This document shows positions 15,495-23,512 of a stretch of 64,000 nucleotides of DNA, piece by piece. The stretch's first letter is position 1. Each line of letters starts with the position of its first letter. The DNA is taken from assembly GCA_050789255.1 (NCBI GenBank), contig JBOZRQ010000010.1, positions 124,001 through 188,000 of the forward strand, given 5' to 3'. The DNA is from JBOZRQ01 sp050789255. Lineage in GTDB: Bacteria > Bacillota > Sulfobacillia > Symbiobacteriales > Symbiobacteriaceae. Made by a program: the position numbers and the translations under genes. The notes below the pieces were generated by a model. The model had not been told where the DNA came from. It searched no databases and saw nothing but the letters and a program-made list of their open reading frames with translations.

Positions 15495-17201
15495 ATGCTG
15501 ATGTCCCAATTGCTGAGTCGCACCCAGAAGCAGGTCGCCGCGGAGGCGGAGCTGCCCAGCCACCGGCTGATCCTGCGGGCCGGCCTCGCCCGGCAGGTGG
15601 CGGCGGGCATTTACAGCCTGACGCCCCTGGGCTACCGGGTCATCCGCCGCATTGAGAGCATCGTGCGCGAGGAGATGGACCGGATCGGCGGCCAGGAGAT
15701 CCTCCTGCCGGTGGTCCAGCCAGCGGAACTCTGGCAGGAGAGCGGCCGTTACGAGGCGATCGACAGCTCCCTGGCGCGCTTCAAGGACCGGGTGGGGCGC
15801 CCGATGGTGCTCGCCATGACCCACGAGGAGGCCGTGACCGACCTGGTCCGCTCGATGGTCGACTCCTACCGGCAGCTGCCGCTGATGGTCTACCAGGTCC
15901 AGACCAAGTTCCGGGACGAGGCCCGCCCGCGGGCCGGGCTGGTCCGGCTCCGTGAGTTCCTGATGAAGGATGGCTACAGCTTCCACGCCACCCAGGCCGA
16001 CCTGGATGTTTGCTACGAGCAGGTTGTCGAGGCCTACAAGAACATCTTCCGGCGGATCGGCATCCCGGTGATGGTGGTCCAGTCGGACACCGGCATGATG
16101 GGCGGCAGCGCTGCACACGAGTTCATGGTGCTGGCCGAGGGCGGCGAGGATACCCTGATCGTCTGCAAGGCCTGCGGCTACGCAGCCAACCGGGAGGTCG
16201 CCACGGCTGACAAGGGGGCGGCCCCGGACGCGGGGGCAGACCTGCAGCCCGTCGTGGAGCACCATACCCCGGGTACTCCGACCATTGAGTCGCTGGCCGC
16301 GGTGATGGGCTGCACGGCCAAAGAGACGCTGAAGTGCGTCTTCTACACGGAGGATGGCCAGTCACTGGTGCTGGCCTGCATCCGGGGCGACCTGACCGTG
16401 AACGATGTGAAGCTGCAGAACCTGCTGCGGATGCCGAACCTGCGGACCCTCAGCGCCAGCGCGGCCGAGGCGATGGGCCTGGCGGTGGGCTACGCCTCCC
16501 CGGTCGGGCTGAAGCTGAACGTACCGGTCCGGGTCGTCGTCGACGACTCCGTGGTGGGCGCCCGCAACCTGGTGACCGGGGCGAACCGCCCGGGCTTCCA
16601 CATCAGCGGGGTGAACTACGGACGGGACTTCACGGCAGAGATGGTCGGCGACATCGCCACCGCGGGCGCCGGGATGGCCTGCGCCTGCTGCGGCGGCGCC
16701 CTGGAAGCGGTGCGGGTGATCGAGGCGGGCAACACGTTCAAGTTGGGCACCAAGTACAGCAAGACGATGGGCGCCCTCTTCACCGACGAGGCGGGCGCCG
16801 CCCACCCGATGATCATGGGCTGCTACGGCATCGGCATCACCCGGATGCTGGCTTGCATCTTGGAGCAGTCCCACGACGCCGACGGGATCATCTGGCCGGC
16901 GGCGGTCGCCCCGTACCGCTACCACCTGCTGGTGGCGGGCAAGGACGCCGAGCCGGCGGAGGCAGCGGCCAAACTCTACGCCGAGCTGGGCGCCGACCAG
17001 GTCCTCTTTGACAACCGGGACCTGAGCCCCGGGATCAAGTTCAAGGACGCCGACCTGCTGGGGATGCCGGTGCGCATCACGGTCAGCGCCCGGTCGCTGG
17101 CGGCAGGCGGCGCGGAGATCCGGGTCCGCCGGACCGGGGAGACCGGGGTGGTGCCGCTGACCGACGTGGCCCGGATCTGCGGGGGGCTCGTTCTGGATTA
17201 A
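15495..17201 (+). CDS. proS: Prolyl-tRNA synthetase (bacterial type, with editing domain)
   Basis: A 568-aa class II aminoacyl-tRNA synthetase. Typical bacterial ProS features are RAGLARQVAAGIYSLTPLGYRV (about 25-45), motif 2 region KFRDEARPRAGLVRLREFLMKDGYSFH, a YbaK/INS editing insertion (about 225-400, with VNDVKLQNLL and GANRPGFHI), motif 3 GCYGIGITRMLACILEQ, and a C-terminal anticodon-binding domain. It charges tRNA-Pro. ATG 15495 follows GGGGGTGG; the frame is open into the T-box but that part is leader. The last four bases overlap the converging LuxR-type gene. Confidence 0.96.
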   Translation: MLMSQLLSRTQKQVAAEAELPSHRLILRAGLARQVAAGIYSLTPLGYRVIRRIESIVREEMDRIGGQEILLPVVQPAELWQESGRYEAIDSSLARFKDRVGRPMVLAMTHEEAVTDLVRSMVDSYRQLPLMVYQVQTKFRDEARPRAGLVRLREFLMKDGYSFHATQADLDVCYEQVVEAYKNIFRRIGIPVMVVQSDTGMMGGSAAHEFMVLAEGGEDTLIVCKACGYAANREVATADKGAAPDAGADLQPVVEHHTPGTPTIESLAAVMGCTAKETLKCVFYTEDGQSLVLACIRGDLTVNDVKLQNLLRMPNLRTLSASAAEAMGLAVGYASPVGLKLNVPVRVVVDDSVVGARNLVTGANRPGFHISGVNYGRDFTAEMVGDIATAGAGMACACCGGALEAVRVIEAGNTFKLGTKYSKTMGALFTDEAGAAHPMIMGCYGIGITRMLACILEQSHDADGIIWPAAVAPYRYHLLVAGKDAEPAEAAAKLYAELGADQVLFDNRDLSPGIKFKDADLLGMPVRITVSARSLAAGGAEIRVRRTGETGVVPLTDVARICGGLVLD

Positions 17202-19516
17202 GGATCCTCGAACATGCCGCTGCGGGCGGCCCAGGCGGCGAGCGCGGCCCGGGACTGCACCCCCAGCTTGGTGAAGACGTTGCGCAGGTGCCCGTCGATG
17301 GTGCGTGGGCTCAGGAAGAGCCGGGCGCCGACCTCCCGGTCGGTCAGGCCCTGGGCGACCAACCTCACCACCTCCGCCTCGCGGCGGGTGAGCGGCTGGT
17401 CCGAGCGGCGCCGGGGGCGGGGCGCCGAGCCGGCCAGCAAAGCTAGAGCAGGCTGTACCAGGCCGGTGGTGGAGCCGAACCGCTGCCCGGCTTCCAGGGC
17501 TCGCTCCGCCGCCTGCCGGGCCGCTTCGGGGTCGCCCGCCACCCGGTGGAGTTCGGCCCACTCCAGCTGGCTGTAGGCCTGGTACAAGGCGCTCGGGCGG
17601 GGACCAGCCAGCCACTGGTCGACCGTGGACAGCCACGCCGTGGCGCCCTCCAGATCTCCTGCTGCCCGGAGCACCCTGGCCATGCCGATCATCAGCCGGA
17701 GCTTGCGCCCGTAGTCCCCGTAGTGCGGTGCGCCGCCGGGGCGGACCGGGGCGAGCAGCTCCTTCAGGCGTCGCTGCGCCTGCTCGACCTTTCCCTGTTC
17801 GACATCCTGCCAGACCTGCCACTCCGCCCGGTGCGGCGCCCACGGGTCGACGGTGGACCCGGCCCGCTCCTGCGCAAGCCCGGTGAGCTCGGCGGCCCAC
17901 GCCTTCAGCTCCCGGGCCTCCTCCTTGCGGTCAGCGCAGTTGCGGAGAAACTCCTCGTGAAGGTGGGCGGCGCGCTGCGCGGCCAGCAGGTAGTCCCGGC
18001 GCTCCAGCGCCTCGCCCACCGACCGCCGATACCCCTCGAAGGCGGCTGCCAGATCTCCCCGCAGGAGGGCCGCCTCGGCCAGGACCCACTGGTCGCCGGC
18101 GCCCCGGCAGGACTCCCCGCCGTCGGCCATCGCGGAGAGGATGATCGCCTCTGCCTCGGTGGGGCGCCCGCTCCAGAGGTAGGCCTGGGCGAGGCCGTCT
18201 GGGGCGCCTACGGCGTGGGGAGGGCGCCCGGTGATCAGCTCCCAGAGCGATGCCAGGCGGCGATCATGCCGGAGGGCGCTCAGTTCCCGGTGGGCCTCGT
18301 CCATGAGCCGGGGCCCGCGCCTCGCAGCGCGACCAGGGAGGTGCAGCGCCAGCTGGTATCGGGCGAGGGCGGCCACCACCGGGTCCTGGGTGCGACACGC
18401 CTCGTCCAGGTGGGCGGTGGCAAGGCCGGGGTCCGTCGCCAGGCAGGCGGCGCCGGTGAGAAGGAGCAGTTCGGGCCGTCGGGCGTCGGCGGGCTCCAGC
18501 AGTTCGAGCGCCTGCCCGTAGAGCCTGGCTGCCCGCGCCCGCTCGCCCTCCCGCATGGCCCGGTCGCCGGCCTCCTGCACCTGGCTGGCGATTCCCGCGG
18601 CCCTGCGGTGCAGCATCCGCCGCTTCAGGCCCAGCATGGACTCCAGCATCGCTTCCCGCCAGAGCGGGAGCGCGAAGCGAAAGCCCTCCCCCTCCTCCTT
18701 GACGACGCCAGCCGAAACCGCATCTTCGAGGGCGCCGACCAGCGCCACTTCGGGCATTTCAGCGAGCTGTCCCGCTGTGGAGGCATCGAAGTGTTCACCG
18801 AGGAGGGCAGCCGCTTGCAGCAACTCGGTCGCTGCGGCGGGCAACTGGGGCAGCCGAGGCTTGCCGTCCACCAGGAGGTCGATGGTGTAAAGCGGAATGC
18901 CCCCGGCCCGTGCGTAGACCGCCGGCGCCGCACCGGGCTTCCCGGCTCGCTCCGCCAGCTGGGCGACCTCCCGTTCGTTGAGCGGGCCAAGGGGTATGTA
19001 CTCTGCGCCAATCCGCACAAGCTGGGCCACCGCGGGCGAGGGCCGCAGGCTGGCGACCACCAGCGGCGCCCCCTTGTCCGGCAAGGCGGTCATGCAGGAC
19101 AGCAACTCCAGGGAACTTGCGTCCGCCCAGTGCAGATCGTCAAGGGCGATCAGGGCATCCGGGCCTGCCGTAAAGAACGTCATCAGCGCCTCGGCCAGGG
19201 CCAGAAGATCGCCGGCGGGGGCCTGTCCGAAGGGCTGCGGGAGCGCATCCGTCGGAAGGCCGGCGACAGCGCTGTACTGCCTGATAGCAAGCCGCCAGGG
19301 ATAGAAGGCCGGGGGCTGGCCGAGGGCGGTACACGGACCGAAGCCCACCTGCCGCCCCGCAGCGGCCGCCTCGTCCATCCACACCCGGAGGAGGCGGCTC
19401 TTGCCGATCCCCTCCTCCCCGACCAGGAGGATGGTTCCGCCCCGGCCTTCCTTCAACCGCTTGCTGAAGCCGGCGCGCTCGGTGAGGCGCCCGACAAAGG
19501 GAAGCTCTGCTGCCAT
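17198..19516 (-). CDS. LuxR-family transcriptional regulator with AAA/ATPase domain
   Basis: A 772-aa regulator of the large ATP-binding LuxR (LAL/MalT-like) type. The N-terminal AAA domain has Walker A GEEGIGKS (about residue 33) and Walker B ALIALDDLHWAD (about 125). The middle is helical repeats rich in A, L and R (about 300-690). The C-terminal LuxR helix-turn-helix is LTRREAEVVRLVAQGLTDREVGARLFLSPRTIDGHLRNVF, cited here in two overlapping halves as LTRREAEVVRLVAQGL and LSPRTIDGHLRNVF. It lies divergent to an MFS exporter gene, a common regulator-target arrangement, so it may control that gene. No ligand is suggested by the sequence. Confidence 0.88.
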   Translation of the reverse strand: MAAELPFVGRLTERAGFSKRLKEGRGGTILLVGEEGIGKSRLLRVWMDEAAAAGRQVGFGPCTALGQPPAFYPWRLAIRQYSAVAGLPTDALPQPFGQAPAGDLLALAEALMTFFTAGPDALIALDDLHWADASSLELLSCMTALPDKGAPLVVASLRPSPAVAQLVRIGAEYIPLGPLNEREVAQLAERAGKPGAAPAVYARAGGIPLYTIDLLVDGKPRLPQLPAAATELLQAAALLGEHFDASTAGQLAEMPEVALVGALEDAVSAGVVKEEGEGFRFALPLWREAMLESMLGLKRRMLHRRAAGIASQVQEAGDRAMREGERARAARLYGQALELLEPADARRPELLLLTGAACLATDPGLATAHLDEACRTQDPVVAALARYQLALHLPGRAARRGPRLMDEAHRELSALRHDRRLASLWELITGRPPHAVGAPDGLAQAYLWSGRPTEAEAIILSAMADGGESCRGAGDQWVLAEAALLRGDLAAAFEGYRRSVGEALERRDYLLAAQRAAHLHEEFLRNCADRKEEARELKAWAAELTGLAQERAGSTVDPWAPHRAEWQVWQDVEQGKVEQAQRRLKELLAPVRPGGAPHYGDYGRKLRLMIGMARVLRAAGDLEGATAWLSTVDQWLAGPRPSALYQAYSQLEWAELHRVAGDPEAARQAAERALEAGQRFGSTTGLVQPALALLAGSAPRPRRRSDQPLTRREAEVVRLVAQGLTDREVGARLFLSPRTIDGHLRNVFTKLGVQSRAALAAWAARSGMFEDP

Positions 19517-19554
19517 GGTTGTGTCTTTTCACTCCCTTGCCGAAGGAGTTCAAC

Positions 19555-19581
19555 AAACCAGGGAATTCTCCCTGGTTTTTT
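19555..19581 (+). terminator. Strong hairpin with T tail between regulator and exporter genes
   Basis: AAACCAGGGA (19555-19564) and TCCCTGGTTT (19569-19578) form a perfect 10-bp stem with loop ATTC, followed by TTT. It is oriented as a terminator for plus-strand transcription but lies upstream of the MFS gene, with no plus-strand gene before it, so it may be an attenuator or an operator. Confidence 0.55.
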
Positions 19582-19656
19582 CCTTTCGGGGAGTTCTCTC
19601 GATCACCTTGGGGAAGCGAAGCTGGTACAGTCTCTCCCATAAGGAGTTGACCAGAT

Positions 19657-20892
19657 ATGACTGCCACTGCCGCCCCCACGCTCGCCGTTCCGTCCCTGAA
19701 AGCGAACCGCACCTTTCACTTGATCCTCGCCGGACACGTGATCTCGATCCTCGGCGACGGGTTCCACAGCGTCGCCCTGGGCCTCTGGGTGCTCCAGTCC
19801 ACGGGGAGCGCCAAGGCCATGTCCCTGGTGATGGGGATCCGCATCGCCGTAGGAATCCTCCTCGGGCCGATCGCCGGCACGGTGGTCGACCGCAGCGACC
19901 GGCGCCGGATGATGTGGAGCATGGACCTCCTGCGCGGCGCCCTGGTCCTGGCGCTGGCCGTACTCGTCGCCGTCCCCGGGACCTCCCTGCCGGCCATTCT
20001 GCTCCTCACCGCTCTGACCGCCATCGCCACGCAGTTCCGCTTCCCGGCCTTCTCGGCCTCGCTGATCCACATCGTAGGCAAGGAGAACGTCCGGCAGGCC
20101 GGCAGCACCATGCAAATGCTGATCACGATCTCCCGGATTGCGGGACCCCTGCTCGGTGGCATGCTGGTGGCGGCCGCCGGTGGGTGGAGCGCCTTCGTCG
20201 CCGATGCCGCCTCCTTCTTCCTGTGTGCGGCCTTCGTGCTGGTTGCAGGATCGTTCCCCTCGCCCGTGGCGACCGGGAAGCAGCGGAAACCCTTCTGGCG
20301 TGACCTGACCACCGGTTTCAGCCACATCTGGGAGAACCCCCTGGTCGGAGCGCTGACCATGATCGCGCCGTGCATCAACTTCTTCGGCAACGCTTACGCC
20401 GTGCTGCTTTCGGTGATGGCGGTCAAGGTCTGGCAAGCAGAGCCGGGCGCCTTCGGCACCCTCGAGGCGATGTTTCCCCTGGGCATCGGGGCTGGGGCCG
20501 CGCTCCTGACCGTGCTGCCCAAGAAACTGCGCCACCGGGGCTTCTGGATCGCCGGGACGACTGCGCTGATGGGTCCTGTGATTGTGGCCATCGCCCTGAT
20601 GCCCGGGGTGAAGCCCGCCCTGGTGGTGGTGGCGATCCTCGGCGTCGTGTATGCCATGAGCCAGACCCTGGCTTCAACCGCCCTCCAGAGCGAGGTGGCG
20701 CCCGAGATTCAAGGCCGTGTCTTCGGGACGTTCGGCGCCCTGATGAACATCGCCACGCCCCTCTCCCTCGCTGCAGCCGGGCTGTTCTCCGACTGGGTCG
20801 GACCCCGACCGGTCATGGTCGCGGTTGGCATCGGGCTTGGCCTTGTGGGGATGATCGGCGCTACCCTTCGGGGGCTACGGCAATATGACTGA
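19657..20892 (+). CDS. MFS transporter (drug-efflux type)
   Basis: A 411-aa protein with twelve predicted membrane spans. The loop 2-3 signature is visible as GPIAGTVVDRSDRRRMMWSMD (D-R-x-D-R-R-R type, about residue 70), and the second half repeats the layout (AAGLFSDWVGPRPVMVAVG). The N-terminal ILAGHVISILGDGFHSVALG resembles MefA/macrolide-efflux-like MFS proteins. The substrate is not evident. AAGGAG lies ten bases upstream of ATG 19657. It diverges from a LuxR-type regulator, and a partial copy of its 3' end lies about 820 bases downstream. Confidence 0.85.
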   Translation: MTATAAPTLAVPSLKANRTFHLILAGHVISILGDGFHSVALGLWVLQSTGSAKAMSLVMGIRIAVGILLGPIAGTVVDRSDRRRMMWSMDLLRGALVLALAVLVAVPGTSLPAILLLTALTAIATQFRFPAFSASLIHIVGKENVRQAGSTMQMLITISRIAGPLLGGMLVAAAGGWSAFVADAASFFLCAAFVLVAGSFPSPVATGKQRKPFWRDLTTGFSHIWENPLVGALTMIAPCINFFGNAYAVLLSVMAVKVWQAEPGAFGTLEAMFPLGIGAGAALLTVLPKKLRHRGFWIAGTTALMGPVIVAIALMPGVKPALVVVAILGVVYAMSQTLASTALQSEVAPEIQGRVFGTFGALMNIATPLSLAAAGLFSDWVGPRPVMVAVGIGLGLVGMIGATLRGLRQYD

Positions 20893-20910
20893 CATCGCCC
20901 CATGACGAAA

Positions 20911-20940
20911 GACGGCAGCCCTGTTGCAGGGGCTGCCGTC
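20911..20940. terminator. Bidirectional hairpin terminator after the MFS gene
   Basis: GACGGCAGCC (20911-20920) pairs with GGCTGCCGTC (20931-20940). It lies between the MFS stop and the end of the converging membrane-anchored gene. Confidence 0.6.
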
Positions 20941-20965
20941 CCAGGTTCCGGACAATCTCGAAGCA

Positions 20966-21595
20966 TCAGCGGCTCATCTGAATCGGGAATGTCTTTGTCC
21001 AGCTCAGGTCTCGTCCCCACCGCTTTTCGTAATGAGAATAGACGACGAATGCTCCTTTACCGTCTGAGGCAGGTTCTGTGCGGCTCAGATAGTACCGGAT
21101 CTCTACCGGGAACTTCTCTCCAGCATACCCCATCGCCGGAATGCGGCTTATGTCTTTCTCATCGACTGACACACCTTCAGACACCAAGGCTCTTACCACC
21201 ATAGGAATATGGCGGCTGTCATTCCCTATGGCAAAGTCAGTTCCACCCACAGTCGATCCACTGGTGCCACCGGTCAAGCCCTGCTTGAAATCCCACACAC
21301 CAATAGACACGCCTTCAACAAATGGGGTCACCTGAAAGAACCAGTCCCCGTCGCTTTCGTAAAGGGGACGTTCAGTGCTCTTGCTGAGCGTGATCTCCAC
21401 AGTCCACTGATCCTGCCCACCCGGTATTGGGTTCTCAGCTTGTCCCGGTGGTTGCATGACCGCCTGTATTTGAATTTCAACTGGTTTGATTGACGGCTGT
21501 TGAGTTTGCCACAACAACGTCAGGACCACGAACACTCCCGCCAGAACCGTCAGCCTCAGTGCCACTGACCGTACTCGGACGTTCACGGTAGTCAT
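20966..21595 (-). CDS. Membrane-anchored hypothetical protein, 209 aa
   Basis: One N-terminal membrane segment (LTVLAGVFVVLTLLW, about residues 14-28) is followed by a short QPSIKPVEIQIQ linker and an exported beta-rich domain (WTVEITLSKSTERPLYESD, FFQVTPFVEGVSIGVWDF). There is no lipobox. ATG 21595 is used; GTG 21598 also fits, and the GGGGAG upstream is closer than ideal for both. Base composition is lower in GC than most neighbours. Family not recognised. Its upstream region carries the 21-bp repeats described separately. Confidence 0.6.
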   Translation of the reverse strand: MTTVNVRVRSVALRLTVLAGVFVVLTLLWQTQQPSIKPVEIQIQAVMQPPGQAENPIPGGQDQWTVEITLSKSTERPLYESDGDWFFQVTPFVEGVSIGVWDFKQGLTGGTSGSTVGGTDFAIGNDSRHIPMVVRALVSEGVSVDEKDISRIPAMGYAGEKFPVEIRYYLSRTEPASDGKGAFVVYSHYEKRWGRDLSWTKTFPIQMSR

Positions 21596-21710
21596 CACTC
21601 CCCGTTCTCATCCGATTTGACGATGAATGTTCCTGGACTGTTCCCGGAGTTCACTCACTATGCAGAATGTAAACAACAACGGGGTCCTTCGCCTCAGCGG
21701 AGGTCCTGGC

Positions 21711-21759
21711 GCGAGGTGGCGCCCGAAAGTAGGGCCGGGGCTTCGGCACTATGACTGAC
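21711..21759 (+). pseudogene. Relic of the 3' end of an MFS gene (partial duplication)
   Basis: GCGAGGTGGCGCCCGA at 21711-21726 matches 20690-20705 in the MFS gene exactly. The 23 bases at 21737-21759 match 20871-20893, the MFS gene end, with two mismatches; both encode GLR(Q/H)YD-stop. The two matches keep their order but the roughly 165 bases between them are reduced to ten and the frame is broken. Confidence 0.6.
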
Positions 21760-21760
21760 G

Positions 21761-21823
21761 GTCACGCTGTCGCAAGGGTGGGGCACGCTGTCGTAAGGGT
21801 GAGTCACGCTGTCGCAACGGTTA
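21761..21823 (+). repeat. Three tandem 21-bp direct repeats
   Basis: CACGCTGTCG recurs at 21763, 21784 and 21805, exactly 21 bases apart, within units of the form GTCACGCTGTCGCAAGGGTG. The copies differ at a few positions. The period of two helical turns would place bound protein on one DNA face. Confidence 0.7.
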
Positions 21824-21841
21824 CCTGAACGCAAGTCACCG

Positions 21842-22492
21842 TTATGAAAGCATCATCGGCTCGTCTGTCGCCAGAATGTGCGTCACGGTCCATCCCGAAA
21901 ACATGATGCGGAAATGAGTTCCATCCGGGAACTCCACCTTGGCCCAGGCAAATCCAGGTTGCGTTGCCACCACCGAGAACGTCCCCGCTGTAAGCGGACG
22001 GCTTTTTACCCACGCAACAAACTGCTGGAGGTCTACGGTTTCCCCAGTCGCGTATTGCCTGTAGGTGCGCTGGTGCATGTCGCGAATTCCAGCTTCTATA
22101 GGTTGATCCTTAGGCAGTAGCTCTTGCAGCAGGCTGGTGTCGCCTTGTTGCAGGCGCTGGTAAACCAAGCGCAGGGCAGCCTCGTACCCTGGACTTTGCA
22201 GGGCCTGCCTGTAAGAATTGCGATTCGCCTGGCTCGCCTGTTCGAGTTCGGTGACCTGGTTCCGCCAACGATCAACCTCTTTCCGGGCCTCCTGCAGCAA
22301 GTTCTGGTATTGACTAACCTCTGCCGTCAGTGCAGAAACCTTGGCTTCAAGTTCATCCACCCGGCTGGTGTTTTGTGGCGAAGATATACTCTGGTCCGGC
22401 TTTGCAGCTGGTTTTGTGCACCCACTCAGACCCACGGCAAGTAAACAGACGGTCAAGGCCCCCACGATGGCCTTAGATCGACGACTGGGCAC
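21842..22492 (-). CDS. Predicted lipoprotein with coiled coil
   Basis: A 216-aa protein starting at GTG 22492, ten bases after AGGAGG. Its signal peptide RRSKAIVGALTVCLLAVGLSGC has lipobox GLSG|C. The mature N-terminus is a coiled coil (RVDELEAKVSALTAEVSQYQ to about residue 90), followed by a small domain ending FAWAKVEFPDGTHFRIMFSG and WTVTHILATDEP. The open frame continues upstream but through the hairpin after the SDR gene, so the shorter start is better. The function is unknown; a secreted sensor or spore/cell-wall factor cannot be excluded. Confidence 0.65.
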   Translation of the reverse strand: MPSRRSKAIVGALTVCLLAVGLSGCTKPAAKPDQSISSPQNTSRVDELEAKVSALTAEVSQYQNLLQEARKEVDRWRNQVTELEQASQANRNSYRQALQSPGYEAALRLVYQRLQQGDTSLLQELLPKDQPIEAGIRDMHQRTYRQYATGETVDLQQFVAWVKSRPLTAGTFSVVATQPGFAWAKVEFPDGTHFRIMFSGWTVTHILATDEPMMLS

Positions 22493-22618
22493 TGTTGTAA
22501 AACCTCCTATCGCAACCGTCGTTTGGCTGTTGGACGAGCACAGTCCAACGACCGTTGCGTTTGGAATTGCACAGTCCGGCCCGGATCTGTTCCGCCCGTT
22601 GATCCAGTGACACAAAGA

Positions 22619-22649
22619 ATGGGTGGTGCATACGGTATGCACCACCCAT
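22619..22649 (-). terminator. Strong terminator of the heme operon
   Basis: ATGGGTGGTGCATA and TATGCACCACCCAT form a perfect 14-bp stem with loop CGG. On the minus strand it is followed by TCTTTGTG and lies 24 bases after the stop of the SDR gene. Confidence 0.8.
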
Positions 22650-22672
22650 CTCGCACTCGTTCAAATTCGTGA

Positions 22673-23509
22673 TCAGCGCAGGCCGGTCAGCTTCTCACTG
22701 ACCTCCCAGAGCCGCCGGGCCACCGCGGGGTCATTGGCTTCAGCAGAGGTCCGGGCAACCTGCTTCTTGGCGAAGTACTTGCCGGTGACCCCCTCCACCT
22801 CGGGCGAGGTGGCCAGGTAGACCGAGGTCTCGGCGCCCTTCTCCACGCTGATGGCAAAGGGGCTGACTAGCTTCATCACCAGCCGGTTGACCGCCGTGCC
22901 GGTGTTGAAGTTGCTGCGGACAAAGCCGGGGTGCAGGCTGTTGGCGGTGACCCCGGTGCCCTCCAGGCGCCGGGCCAGCTCCACCGTGAAGAGTACGTTG
23001 GCCAGCTTTGACTGCCCGTAAGCCTTCCAAGCGCTGTAGCCCCGCTCCAACTGGAGGTCGTCGAAGTGGATGTGGCCCATCCTGTGGGCGGCCGAGCTCA
23101 CATTGACGACCCGGGACGGGGCGCCCGCCTTTAGCCGATCCAGGAGCAGGTTAGTCAGCAGGAAGTAGCCCAGGTGGTTGAGGGCAAAGGTCATCTCGTA
23201 GCCGTCCACCGAGAGTTCCCGGTTAGAGAGGATCGCACCGGCGTTGTTGACCAGCACGTCAAGCCGGTCGTACTTGGCTTTGAACTGCTCAGCCAGCGAA
23301 CGAATGGATTTCTGCGAAGAGAGGTCGGCGAGCATCAGCTCGACGGTGTTGCTCCCGGAGGCTCGGCGCACTTCCGCCAAGGCCTCTTCGCCCTTGGCCT
23401 TGTTCCGGGCGACCATGACCACCGTGGCGCCGGCCCGGGCCAGCTCCAGCGCGGTGACCTTGCCGATGCCTGAGTTCGCACCGGTGACGAGGCAGATCTT
23501 GCCCTTCAT
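22673..23509 (-). CDS. Short-chain dehydrogenase/reductase
   Basis: A 278-aa classical-type SDR. It has the Rossmann motif TGANSGIGKVTALELARAGA at about residue 8, NNAG at about 88, and the catalytic motif YGQSKLANVLF with Ser upstream (VVNVSSAAHRMG). It resembles the retinol dehydrogenase/WW-oxidoreductase-like branch, with NHLGYFLLTNLLLDRL. The substrate is unknown. It follows hemB by three bases and ends at the operon terminator, so it is cotranscribed with heme genes; whether it acts on tetrapyrroles is not known. Confidence 0.88.
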   Translation of the reverse strand: MKGKICLVTGANSGIGKVTALELARAGATVVMVARNKAKGEEALAEVRRASGSNTVELMLADLSSQKSIRSLAEQFKAKYDRLDVLVNNAGAILSNRELSVDGYEMTFALNHLGYFLLTNLLLDRLKAGAPSRVVNVSSAAHRMGHIHFDDLQLERGYSAWKAYGQSKLANVLFTVELARRLEGTGVTANSLHPGFVRSNFNTGTAVNRLVMKLVSPFAISVEKGAETSVYLATSPEVEGVTGKYFAKKQVARTSAEANDPAVARRLWEVSEKLTGLR

Positions 23510-23512
23510 GCT

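Larger units (their letters stand above)
21599..21841. other. Intergenic stretch with relic and repeats
   Basis: Apart from the MFS relic and the 21-bp repeats, I see no protein gene here. It lies upstream of the 209-aa membrane-anchored gene and downstream of the 216-aa lipoprotein gene, so promoter elements for the former are expected; none is clear. Confidence 0.5.
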
